A stretch of 64,000 nt of DNA from an uncultured Alkalilimnicola sp. Lineage in GTDB: Bacteria > Pseudomonadota > Gammaproteobacteria > Nitrococcales > AK92. Position 1 is the stretch's first letter, and every line of letters begins with the position of its first letter. Positions 43,638 to 51,695 of this stretch are shown here, in pieces. The position numbers and the translations under genes were made by a program. The stretch lies in contig CALGAN010000055.1 of assembly GCA_937951875.1 (NCBI GenBank), positions 50,989 to 114,988 on the forward strand. The letters are read 5' to 3'. The notes beneath the pieces are model-generated. The model was not told where the DNA came from. It was given only the letters and a program-made list of their open reading frames with translations, and searched no databases.

Positions 43638-45050
43638 ATGCAAGGGGCGGTATGGTCATTGGGGGTCGCGGCATTGCTCGCCGTGGTGCAGTTCAGCTGC
43701 GGCACCGATCCGCTGTTCCCCGACGATGACGGCGCCGACATCGTCAGCTACGGTTCCATCGGCCGGCTCGACGGCGTCACCGTCAACGGCACGCGTTTCG
43801 ATACCAGCGGCGCGGAGATCCTGATCGGCGGCGAGAGGGCCAGCCACGCGGATTTGCAGATCGGCATGGTGGTGCGCTTGACCGGCAACGAGGACGACGA
43901 TGCCGTCACCGCCTCCCGGGTCGAATACGACCGTACCCTCGCCGGCCCGATCACCAGCATCGACCGGGTCAACCGCCGCTTCGTGGTCCTCGGCCGTACC
44001 GTGGCCGTGCTGCCGGATACCGGCATCGACGGCGGCGAGTTCGACAGCCTGGCCGTCGACGACCGGGTCGAGGTCAGCGGCCTGATCGACGCCGACGATG
44101 TGGTGCGGGCGCGCTATATCGCCAAGCGCGAGCGTATCCCGTTCGAGCTGGAAGGACGGATCGGCAATCTCGACGCCTTCAACAGCACGCTCTACATCGG
44201 CGCGCAGGCGGTCGATTACAGCACCGCCACGCTGCGCGGTTTCTCCGCCGGCGGTCCGACCACCGGGCAGTGGGTGGACGTGCGTGGCCCTAGCCTGATC
44301 AACGGCGTGTTGCGCGCGTCCGTGGTCGAGCTCAAGGACGGCACGCTGGCCGCCAGCGGCCGCCGCGTCGAACTGGAGGGTATCGTCGGCGCGGTCGACG
44401 CCGGCGGCAGCTTCCTCGTCGGCAGCCAATGGGTGCGCACCGACAGCGCCACCCGCTGGCTGCCCAGCGGTACCGGCTTCCTCAATCTCGAAACCAATAT
44501 CCGGGCGCGGGTCGAAGGCCGCGTCGAGACAGGCGGCGTCGTGCGCGCTTCCCGCGTCGAACTCGAGCCGCTGGCGGACTCGGAAGTCCTGGCGCAGCTC
44601 GATGCCATCGACGCCGACGCCGGCACCGTGACCGCGCTCGGACGCCGGCTCACGGTGACCGACCGCACGCTGCTGGAGGACCGGAGCGCGAGCGCGGCGC
44701 GTCCTTTCGACTTCGCCGACCTGCGCAGTGGCGACTGGGTGCGTGTCGGCGGTTACGTCGATGCCCAGGACCGGTTCATCGCCGTGCGGTTGGAGCGGCG
44801 TGACGCGCCGGCGGCGCTGCGCCTGGAGGGGAGTGCCAGCGACATCGCGCAGCCGGAGTTGCGCGTTGCCGGCGTGCGGGTGCAGACCCATGGCGGTACC
44901 GTGTTCCGCGATCTCGCGGGCAACCGCGTTTCCCAGTCCCAGTTCTTTTCGCAGTTGACGCTCGCGCCGGGGCTCGGCGTGCGGATAAGCGGCGAGCGCC
45001 TCGGCAACACCGTGCGCGCGCGGGAGGCGTGGCTGCGCGGCACGCTGTAG
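43638..45050 (+). CDS. Secreted or lipid-anchored DUF5666 repeat protein
   Basis: 470 residues. An N-terminal hydrophobic signal is followed by a Cys in FSCGTDP (atypical lipobox), then about five repeats of a small beta-barrel module (for example GSIGRLDGVTVNGTRFD, LAGPITSIDRVNRRFVVLG, ELEGRIGNLDAFNSTLYIG, ELEGIVGAVDAGGSFLVG) of the DUF5666 type. ATG 43638 has GGGAG at the right distance; GTG 43617 is too close to its purine run. It probably sits in the envelope. Function unknown; downstream of metY with a palindrome between them. Confidence 0.78.
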   Translation: MQGAVWSLGVAALLAVVQFSCGTDPLFPDDDGADIVSYGSIGRLDGVTVNGTRFDTSGAEILIGGERASHADLQIGMVVRLTGNEDDDAVTASRVEYDRTLAGPITSIDRVNRRFVVLGRTVAVLPDTGIDGGEFDSLAVDDRVEVSGLIDADDVVRARYIAKRERIPFELEGRIGNLDAFNSTLYIGAQAVDYSTATLRGFSAGGPTTGQWVDVRGPSLINGVLRASVVELKDGTLAASGRRVELEGIVGAVDAGGSFLVGSQWVRTDSATRWLPSGTGFLNLETNIRARVEGRVETGGVVRASRVELEPLADSEVLAQLDAIDADAGTVTALGRRLTVTDRTLLEDRSASAARPFDFADLRSGDWVRVGGYVDAQDRFIAVRLERRDAPAALRLEGSASDIAQPELRVAGVRVQTHGGTVFRDLAGNRVSQSQFFSQLTLAPGLGVRISGERLGNTVRAREAWLRGTL

Positions 45051-45065
45051 CGCGCCGGCGTTGCG

Positions 45066-45650
45066 CTAGCTCAGCAGCGGCTGAACGGCGCGGTAGCCGG
45101 CGAACAGACCCAAGGCGAGGAAGAACAGCGCCGCCAGGCGGTGCAGCCAGTGGATGGGCAGACGCTGCAGCACGGTGCGGCCGGCCACGACGCCGATCAT
45201 CGACGTGACGGTCAGCGCGACAGTGGCGCCGGCCCAGACCCCGGCCGGCGACAGCTCGCTGGACAGCGCGGCCACCGCCAGTTGCGTCTTATCGCCGAAT
45301 TCGGCGAGGAAGATCAGTAGGAAGGCGCTGGCCAGCACGCTATGGCCCGGTTTTTCCGCCACTTCGCCCGGCGGTTCCGGCTCGGCGCGCCAGGACTGCA
45401 CGGCGAATAGCGTGAACAGCACGGCCACCGCGGCGGCCACCAGCCAGTCGGGCAGCCAGCGGGCGACGCCGGCGCCGAACACCACGGCGATCAGATTGAG
45501 CAGCGCGAAGGCGGTGACCGCGCCCAGCAAGACCGGCCAACCGCGGTGACGGGCGGCCAGACCCATGCACACCAGCTGGCTCTTGTCACCCATCTCGGCG
45601 GCGGCGACCAGCCCGAAGCTGGTAATGGCATTGAGCAGCGCGCTATCCAC
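45066..45650 (-). CDS. TMEM165/GDT1 family (UPF0016) cation transporter
   Basis: 194 residues with about six helices in two related halves, each with the family signature: AEMGDKSQ near residue 19 and AEFGDKTQ near residue 116. Bacterial and eukaryotic members move Mn2+ or Ca2+ out of the cytosol in exchange for protons. The start is GTG 45650 with a weak ribosome binding site. I looked for a yybP-ykoY manganese riboswitch upstream and did not see one. Divergent from uppP. Confidence 0.88.
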   Translation of the reverse strand: MDSALLNAITSFGLVAAAEMGDKSQLVCMGLAARHRGWPVLLGAVTAFALLNLIAVVFGAGVARWLPDWLVAAAVAVLFTLFAVQSWRAEPEPPGEVAEKPGHSVLASAFLLIFLAEFGDKTQLAVAALSSELSPAGVWAGATVALTVTSMIGVVAGRTVLQRLPIHWLHRLAALFFLALGLFAGYRAVQPLLS

Positions 45651-45859
45651 GGAATCTCGGCGAAGGCGGTTGCGACGATCGGCCGATGCTAGCGTCTTTG
45701 CGCCGGGGGCGATAGGGGGCGCACTGGTCGACCGATCCGCGAGGGGGCGATGCGTTATGATGCGACCGGCGCGCGGCGAGGGGTGCGAGCGCCGCGGTTC
45801 CCACCATCGGAGCTTCCGGCGGCGGGTCGGTGGCTTCCAACGATAATTAGAGGGTTCGA

Positions 45860-46684
45860 ATGGATTTGCTGCTGCTGCTCAAGGCCGTGGCCATGGGCAT
45901 CGTCGAGGGATTGACCGAGTTCCTACCGATTTCCAGCACCGGGCATCTGATCCTCGCCGGCGAGCTGCTGGACTTCCTGGACGAGGAAAAGCGCGGCGTC
46001 TTCGAGATCGCCATTCAGCTGGGCGCTATCCTGGCGGTGTGCTGGGAGTACCGGCGCCGGCTGGCCGATGTGCTCATCGATCTGCCTCGCAGCCCGCAGG
46101 CTCGCCGCTTTGTGCTCAATCTGCTCATCGCCTTTCTGCCGGCGGCGCTGGTCGGGCTGGCGGCCGGCGCTTACATCAAGCGCTACCTGTTCTCGCCGGT
46201 GCCGGTGGCGCTGGCGTTGGTGGCGGGCGGTCTGCTGATCCTGTGGGTGGAGCGGCGCGTGCACGCGGTGGCCGTGCACGAGGTCGACGCCATGAGCTGG
46301 AAGGACGCGCTCAAGGTCGGCATCGCCCAGTGCTTCGCCCTGATCCCCGGCACGTCGCGCTCCGGCGCCACCATCATCGGCGGGCTGTGGTTCGGGCTAT
46401 CGCGCAAGGCGGCCACCGAGTTCTCGTTCTTTCTGGCCATCCCCACGCTCGGCGCCGCCTCGCTGTATGACGTGTACAGCAACCGCCACCTGTTCGATGC
46501 GCACGACCTGGGGCTGTTCGCCGTGGGCGGCGCGGCTTCCTTCGTCAGCGCCTTCGTCGCCGTGCGCGCCCTGCTGCGCTACATCGCGCGCCACGATTTC
46601 ACGGTGTTCGCCTATTACCGGATCGTGTTCGGTCTGCTGGTGCTGCTGATCGCCGGCAGCGGCGTGGTCCAGTGGCACGGCTAG
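45860..46684 (+). CDS. uppP: Undecaprenyl-diphosphatase UppP/BacA
   Basis: 274 residues, polytopic. Two signature motifs are intact: the EGLTEFLPISSTGHL segment (about 16-30) and PGTSRSGATIIGG (about 158-170). It dephosphorylates undecaprenyl diphosphate on the outer face of the inner membrane to recycle the lipid carrier for peptidoglycan. ATG 45860 follows AGAGGG. Single gene. Confidence 0.95.
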   Translation: MDLLLLLKAVAMGIVEGLTEFLPISSTGHLILAGELLDFLDEEKRGVFEIAIQLGAILAVCWEYRRRLADVLIDLPRSPQARRFVLNLLIAFLPAALVGLAAGAYIKRYLFSPVPVALALVAGGLLILWVERRVHAVAVHEVDAMSWKDALKVGIAQCFALIPGTSRSGATIIGGLWFGLSRKAATEFSFFLAIPTLGAASLYDVYSNRHLFDAHDLGLFAVGGAASFVSAFVAVRALLRYIARHDFTVFAYYRIVFGLLVLLIAGSGVVQWHG

Positions 46685-46824
46685 CGCCGCTGCGTGCCCG
46701 CCGTCTCGCCGCCGTGGCGGTCGGCACGGCAGCGGCCGACTCGGCGAGCGGAGCCGCCGGTGGCGACGAGACGGGGGAACGCGATTCGGTCGGATCGACC
46801 GGGTGGGGAGGGGCGGGGCCGCGA

Positions 46825-47142
46825 TCAGCGGTACTTGAGGATCTCCATGAGCTCCTCGATGATCCGGTCTTCCTCGCCGCGCCGATGCGGCGTGATCACA
46901 TGGCTCTTGAGGTGGCTCTTGAGAGTCAGATCGCCGATCTTGGCGAGCGCGCCGTCCACCGCCTTGAGCTGCTTGAGCACGTCGACGCAGTAGACCTGGT
47001 CGCTCTCCAGCATGCGCAGGATGCCTTCGACGTGTCCCTTGACCGACAGCAGGCGCCGACGGGCATCCTCGCGCACCTGCGGTTCCAGCTTCAGACCCTG
47101 GTCGTCCGCCGGCTGGTGATGGGAATGCATCACCGCGCTCAT
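46825..47142 (-). CDS. csoR: CsoR/FrmR-family metal-responsive repressor
   Basis: 105 residues of the all-helical CsoR/RcnR/FrmR family (RRRLLSVKGHVEGILRMLE, then YCVDVLKQLKAVDGAL). Canonical copper sensors use Cys-His-Cys; here the aligned positions are Cys52, His77 and His81 (HLKSHV), so the third ligand is His. The N-terminal SAVMHSHHQ could add ligands. Its start overlaps the stop of the CopZ-like gene as ATGA, which favours copper, but another metal or a thiol signal cannot be excluded. Confidence 0.85.
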   Translation of the reverse strand: MSAVMHSHHQPADDQGLKLEPQVREDARRRLLSVKGHVEGILRMLESDQVYCVDVLKQLKAVDGALAKIGDLTLKSHLKSHVITPHRRGEEDRIIEELMEILKYR

Positions 47143-47342
47143 TCCACTACCTCCGCACTGTAGCCTTCTTCGATTACGGCCGCGACCAGCGCCTGCGGCT
47201 GGGCATCGCCCTCGACGATGGCTAGCTCGCGCTCACGGCTGACTTCGACCACGCGGGTCACTCCGGGGACCTGCGCCAGCGCCTTGCTGACGGCTTGCTC
47301 GCAGTGTCCACAGGTCATGCCCTGGATCTTGAGTTTGGTCAC
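47139..47342 (-). CDS. copZ: CopZ-like HMA metallochaperone
   Basis: 67 residues, a single heavy-metal-associated domain with the CxxC copper site GMTCGHC. GTG 47342 is chosen because GGAGG lies seven bases upstream and the HMA fold begins there; an open frame to 47447 is discarded. It would carry Cu(I) in the cytoplasm to a P-type ATPase or to the repressor encoded just downstream. A Fnr-type palindrome lies about 130 bases upstream. Confidence 0.88.
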   Translation of the reverse strand: MTKLKIQGMTCGHCEQAVSKALAQVPGVTRVVEVSRERELAIVEGDAQPQALVAAVIEEGYSAEVVE

Positions 47343-47474
47343 TCGCTTACCTCCAGCCTCCCCAGGACGGGGGCGGCGAAAAACGGGTTCAACGCGCACC
47401 GAGGCCAAGCCGCGCGCCGCAGATGACGGCTTGCCGCATAGCAGCAAATCTATCGCACGGCTTAGCCCCGGGAC

Positions 47475-47488
47475 TTGACGTGCATCAA
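47475..47488. promoter_or_regulatory. Fnr/Anr-type site upstream of copZ-csoR
   Basis: TTGAC-GTGC-ATCAA differs from the Fnr consensus TTGAT-N4-ATCAA at one base. It lies 133 bases upstream of the copZ start and after the end of the prs gene, so the likely target is copZ-csoR. Confidence 0.55.
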
Positions 47489-47610
47489 CGTTGCCTAATG
47501 CTTGGCCGCTGCCCAGGCGTGGACAGCGGCGGCGGCGTAAGGGTTCCGGGCGAGGAACCGACGGCGCGTGAATATAAGCGTTTTTCCGGCGTTTGCTAGG
47601 GGAGCAATCG

Positions 47611-48504
47611 TCAGACCGCTGTTTCCAGCAGTGCCGCCAGCGCGTCGGCGCTCAGGTCGGCGACGTCGATGGCGTTGCTGGCATGAGGAACGGTATTGGT
47701 GGTCACCACGCGCGCGCCGGTGGCGCTCAGCATCTCCCAGGCGTCCTCGGCGAACAGCCCGTGCACGGCTATGCACACCGGCGTCGCCAGTCCGAGCTGG
47801 CGCAGCTGGCTGATGGTCTCCAGCAAGGTGCGGCCGCTGGAGATGATGTCGTCCACCAGCACCGGCGTGTGGCCGCGCCAGTCCTCGCCGGCCGGCAGCC
47901 GCACGCTGACCTCGCGGTCGCCGTGGCGGACCTTCTCCAGCACCCGGAACGGTGCGCCCGCCAGGGCGGCGACGGCGCCCACCCACTGCTCGCTCTCGCT
48001 GTCGGGGCCGATCAGCAGCGGCCGTTCCACCTCTCTCGTCAGCCACCGGGCGATGGCCGGCGCCGCGTGCACCACCCGGCTGGGGATGCTGTAGATGGCG
48101 TCGAGGCTGGGGGTGCGATGCAGGTGCGGATCCACCGTCAGCAGCCAATCGAAGTTAGCCGACAGCAGCCGAGCGAAATAGTGCGAGGTGATGCCTTCGC
48201 CGGGCTTGAAGCGTGTGTCCTGGCGCATGTAGGCCAGGTACGGCGCCACCAGGCCGACCCGGGCCGCGCCTAGATCGCGCAGCGTGGCGGCGAGCAGCAG
48301 CAGCGGCGCCAGCTTGGGATCGGGGCGGTCAAGGCCGGCGACCACGATGGCGTCGATGCCCTCGCAGTCGCTGTGGATGCGCACGTAGCTTTCGCCGTCG
48401 GGAAAACGGCGCAGGGTGTACTCGCCGAGCTCGGCGCCCACGCGCGGCGCCAGCGCCGCGGCCCAGGCTTCGAAACCGGGATAGGCGAAGGCGACTCGCT
48501 TCAT
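47611..48504 (-). CDS. prs: Ribose-phosphate pyrophosphokinase (divergent PRPP synthetase)
   Basis: 297 residues, slightly shorter than the housekeeping enzyme. RRFPDGESYVRI is the ATP-site loop, DPHLHR the catalytic loop region, and VLVDDIISSGRTL the PRPP-binding signature. The divergence and the ATGA overlap with the phosphorylase-like gene suggest a specialised paralogue rather than the main prs. It would form PRPP from ribose-5-phosphate and ATP, perhaps from sugars released by the phosphorylase. Confidence 0.85.
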   Translation of the reverse strand: MKRVAFAYPGFEAWAAALAPRVGAELGEYTLRRFPDGESYVRIHSDCEGIDAIVVAGLDRPDPKLAPLLLLAATLRDLGAARVGLVAPYLAYMRQDTRFKPGEGITSHYFARLLSANFDWLLTVDPHLHRTPSLDAIYSIPSRVVHAAPAIARWLTREVERPLLIGPDSESEQWVGAVAALAGAPFRVLEKVRHGDREVSVRLPAGEDWRGHTPVLVDDIISSGRTLLETISQLRQLGLATPVCIAVHGLFAEDAWEMLSATGARVVTTNTVPHASNAIDVADLSADALAALLETAV

Positions 48505-50033
48505 GCCGGGTCTCCTATCAGGAAGATGTTGTTGTGGTGCCGTACGTACTCTAGCGCATAGGCCATCTCGCCCGGCGTCTCAGCATGCAGGGTGAACAGC
48601 GGCTGGCCGCGACTGATCCGGTCGCCCAGCCGCACGTGCATGTACACGCCGGCCGTGGGGGCGGCCGGGGCGCCCGCCAGCTTGGCCAGCTGCGCCAGCC
48701 GGCGGTTGTCGATGGCCAGCAGACAGCCGCTGGTCTCGGCCACCACCGGCTGTTGCAGCGGCGCCCGGCCGGGTTCGCGCATGCCGCCCTGGGCTTCGCA
48801 GATGGCTTGGAACTTGGCCCAGGCGCGGCCGTCGTCGAGGGCCGCCGTGGCCAGCGCGACGCCGCCGCCTTGCGGCGCCCGACCGGCCATTTCCAGGATC
48901 TCGCCGGCCAGCAGCAGCGCCCGCTGGCGCAGATCGGCCGGGGCCTCGGGGTGGCCTTGCAACACCGCCAGCACGTCGTGCGCCTCCAGCGCCGGGCCGA
49001 TGCCGCGGCCGACCGGTTGGGAGCCGTCGCTGGTCACGATCCGCAGGTTCAGCCCCAGCCGCTCGCCCACCGCCAGCAGCCGGCCGCGCAGCCGCTCGGC
49101 CCGCTCCGGCGAGCGCAGCTTGGCGGTGGGGCCGACCGGGATGTCGATCACCACGTGGGTGGAGCCGGCGGCGGCCTTCTTGGAGAGCACCGACGCTACC
49201 AGCTGGTCCTCGCTGTCGAGATTGAGCGCGCGCTGGATGCGCACCAGGATGTCGTCGCCGGGGCTCAGGTGCACCGCGCCGCCCCAGACGATGCAGCCGC
49301 CCTCGCGCTCCACCACCTGGCGCATCTGCGCCAGCGGCAGACGCACCGGCGCCATGGTTTCCATGGTATCGGCGGTGCCGGCCGGCGAGGTGATGGCGCG
49401 CGACGAGGTCTTGGGCATGGTCAGTCCCAGTGCGGCGACGATCGCCACCACCAGCGGCGTGGTGCGGTTGCCAGGCAGGCCGCCCACGCAGTGCTTGTCC
49501 ACCACCGGGCTGGCGTTCCACGTCAGCCGCTCGCCGACGTTGATCATGGCGCGGGTCAGGCCGGTGACCTCGTCGATGGTCATGCGGTCGCCGGAGCAGG
49601 CGGTGACGAAGGCCGCCAGCTCCACGTCGGTGTAGCGGCGCGCGACGATGTCGCGCACGATGCCGTTGAGCTGCTCGTCGTCCAGCGTATGGCCGTAGAT
49701 CTTGCGGCGCACGTCGCTGAGCGACTCCACGGGGGGCGGATGGGCGAAGCGCGCCCGTTCGCCCGGCGCCGGGTCGAGTCGCTGCCAGGCCGCTTCCGAC
49801 AGGCCGACCGCGTCGACCGACAGCAGCTCGCTGCGCACCACCGCCAGGGTGGCGATGATGCTGCGCTGGCCGATCGTCACCAGTACCCGCGAGTGCGCGT
49901 TGAAGCCCTCTGAGCGGCAGACCGGGCAGTCGGCGCGCAGATAGATCACGGGTTCCTGATGCGTGTCGATCCCGAGCCGCACCGGTTGCAGATCCGGCGT
50001 CAGCTCGGCGGGAAACGGGGAGGCGATGCTCAT
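48501..50033 (-). CDS. Thymidine/AMP phosphorylase family protein
   Basis: 510 residues, the length of the long phosphorylase form related to archaeal AMP phosphorylase rather than the about 440-residue classical DeoA. An N-terminal extension (1-100) precedes the glycosyltransferase helical part (ACSGDRMTIDEVTGLTRAM) and the phosphate loop (KHCVGGLPGNRTTPLVV). It would release base and sugar phosphate from a nucleoside or nucleotide. It forms a coupled operon with prs, and a Fnr-type palindrome sits 60 bases upstream. Confidence 0.87.
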   Translation of the reverse strand: MSIASPFPAELTPDLQPVRLGIDTHQEPVIYLRADCPVCRSEGFNAHSRVLVTIGQRSIIATLAVVRSELLSVDAVGLSEAAWQRLDPAPGERARFAHPPPVESLSDVRRKIYGHTLDDEQLNGIVRDIVARRYTDVELAAFVTACSGDRMTIDEVTGLTRAMINVGERLTWNASPVVDKHCVGGLPGNRTTPLVVAIVAALGLTMPKTSSRAITSPAGTADTMETMAPVRLPLAQMRQVVEREGGCIVWGGAVHLSPGDDILVRIQRALNLDSEDQLVASVLSKKAAAGSTHVVIDIPVGPTAKLRSPERAERLRGRLLAVGERLGLNLRIVTSDGSQPVGRGIGPALEAHDVLAVLQGHPEAPADLRQRALLLAGEILEMAGRAPQGGGVALATAALDDGRAWAKFQAICEAQGGMREPGRAPLQQPVVAETSGCLLAIDNRRLAQLAKLAGAPAAPTAGVYMHVRLGDRISRGQPLFTLHAETPGEMAYALEYVRHHNNIFLIGDPA

Positions 50034-50092
50034 TGCGGAGGTTTATCCTGATTGTGACGCGAAAAACGTGACGCCGCCGGGCACACGGCGTT

Positions 50093-50106
50093 TTGACGTC
50101 GGTCAA
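50093..50106. promoter_or_regulatory. Perfect Crp/Fnr-type palindrome between divergent genes
   Basis: TTGAC-GTCG-GTCAA has perfect 5-bp arms and a four-base spacer. It lies 60 bases upstream of the phosphorylase start (minus strand) and 122 bases upstream of the HMA-like gene (plus strand). It could serve either or both. Confidence 0.55.
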
Positions 50107-50227
50107 CGATAGCAAAACACGAATATCGCACGCTGCAGCGGTTATCGACCTCTTCCATCGCGGTCGCACCACCCCCAGTGCTCAAGAACTGAGCAACGGG
50201 CGGCGAGCGTCGCCGGGAGAGGAACTC

Positions 50228-50455
50228 ATGGCAAGGGTGACACCGGAGCGAACCCAGCGGCTGCGCATCTCGGGGATGAAGGGACCGGCATGCGCGGTGA
50301 AAATCGAGCAGGCTTTGCGCCAGCTCGCCGGGGTGAAGCACGTGGAGATCGACAACGAGGGCATCGCCAGTATCGCCGGCGAGGTCGAGCCCGAGGATCT
50401 GATCAAGGCGCTGTCCGCCAGCGACTATCAGATCCAGCCGATCCCGAGGCAATGA
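50228..50455 (+). CDS. HMA-like protein with degenerate metal site
   Basis: 75 residues with the HMA beta-alpha-beta pattern (RLRISGMKGPACAVKIEQALRQLAGVKHVEID), but the first cysteine of the GMTCxxC site is replaced, leaving GMKGPAC. Copper binding by the usual pair is therefore unlikely. ATG 50228 has GAGAGG upstream; the open frame back to 50093 would overlap the Fnr-type site and lacks a ribosome binding site. Role unknown; perhaps regulatory or a partner of the nearby metal genes. Confidence 0.7.
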   Translation: MARVTPERTQRLRISGMKGPACAVKIEQALRQLAGVKHVEIDNEGIASIAGEVEPEDLIKALSASDYQIQPIPRQ

Positions 50456-50613
50456 GTCCAGCGCCGTCGCCGTCCGCGGCCGCGTGCGGTGGAACGCGCT
50501 GCGCCGGTGTCGCTCCTGGGGTAAGTTGGCGCGCGCCATGGTAAAATGAGCCGTTGCGGGCTCGGTTGGCGCGAGCGTGGCGGGGTTGCCCCGCGTACGA
50601 TCAGGAGAGCGAT

Positions 50614-51063
50614 ATGAGACGATTCCGGGCGGTCATCGGCGGTACGGCGCTGGCGCTGGCGGTGAGTGTCGCGGGGGGGACGGGCATGGCCTCGGCCGCC
50701 GACGTCACGGTTTATAAGACATCGACCTGCGGCTGCTGCGTGGCTTGGGGGCGGCATCTCGAAGCCAACGGCTTCCAAGTGGCGGTCAAGGAGCTGGACG
50801 ATCTCACGGCCGTCAAGCAGGCGCACGGCATCACCCGCGAGCTGGCCTCCTGCCATACCGCCACGGTCGAGGGCTACGTGATCGAAGGGCACGTGCCGGC
50901 CAGCGACATCCACCGCCTGCTGAAGGAGCGCCCCCAGGTGGCCGGACTGGCGGTGCCGGGCATGCCGATGGGCTCGCCCGGCATGGAGGGACCGGTCAAG
51001 CAGCCCTATGACGTGATCGCCTTCGACAAGAACGGCGGCAAGACCGTGTTCAGCCGCCATTGA
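50614..51063 (+). CDS. Periplasmic DUF411 metal-binding-type protein
   Basis: 149 residues: a signal peptide (about 1-28, ending ASA), then the DUF411 core TVYKTSTCGCCVAWGRHLEANGF, with a CGCC thiol motif, and SCHTATVEGYVIEGHVPA. DUF411 proteins are often encoded beside copper-handling genes. The His/Met-containing tail (PGMPMGSPGME) would suit copper. ATG 50614 follows CAGGAGAG. Stands between the HMA-like and PRC-barrel genes. Confidence 0.88.
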   Translation: MRRFRAVIGGTALALAVSVAGGTGMASAADVTVYKTSTCGCCVAWGRHLEANGFQVAVKELDDLTAVKQAHGITRELASCHTATVEGYVIEGHVPASDIHRLLKERPQVAGLAVPGMPMGSPGMEGPVKQPYDVIAFDKNGGKTVFSRH

Positions 51064-51170
51064 GACCCGGCGGCGCGGGCGAGTTGTGCGGGTCGGCGGC
51101 GGCCGCCACATAGCCCGTATCGAGCGCCCTGTGGCCGGGCGATTACCGATTACCGCGAAGGAGTGCGGAC

Positions 51171-51608
51171 ATGCTCCGAGCTTTGATTTGCGGCGGCTTG
51201 CTGACGCTCGCCGCGAGCGGCGGCGGGTGGACGCTGAGCGGTCTGACCGACTGGGATGGTCAGCCGGACCGCCCCAAGCAGACGCCCGACTACGATTTCG
51301 CCGTCACCAAGATCATCGGCAAGCCGGTGGAGAATGCCGAGCGCGAGCCCGTCGGCAAGGTGGTGGATCTGATCGTCGCCAGGGACCATCGGGTGACGCA
51401 CGCCGTGCTGTCGGTCGGCGGTTTCCTGGGGGTGGGCAACTATATGGTGGCCGTGCCCATCGAGCGCCTGCAGCTGCGTGGCGACAAGGTGTTCTACGAC
51501 GTCAGCCGCGAGCAGTTGAGCGCACTCCCGGAGTTCGTCTACCGGCCCGATCCGCCGGCGCCGCCGCTCGGCGCGCGGTCCGGGGCGGACGTCCCGAGCG
51601 ACGGCTGA
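51171..51608 (+). CDS. Exported PRC-barrel protein
   Basis: 145 residues with a hydrophobic signal-like N-terminus (LICGGLLTLAASGGG) and a PRC-barrel domain (AVTKIIGKPVENAEREPVGKVVDLIV, VLSVGGFLGVGNYMVAVPIERL). PRC-barrels outside photosynthetic reaction centres and RimM occur in stress-linked envelope proteins. ATG 51171 has a GAAGGAG ribosome binding site. Function unknown. It precedes the protease gene by 87 bases. Confidence 0.8.
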   Translation: MLRALICGGLLTLAASGGGWTLSGLTDWDGQPDRPKQTPDYDFAVTKIIGKPVENAEREPVGKVVDLIVARDHRVTHAVLSVGGFLGVGNYMVAVPIERLQLRGDKVFYDVSREQLSALPEFVYRPDPPAPPLGARSGADVPSDG

Positions 51609-51695
51609 ACGCGCTTGTGAGCGCCGACGCCCGGCCCCAAGAAAATCCCAAGTAACGGCAATGCCGAACCGTTTGCCCGATCGCGGAGGATGGCG

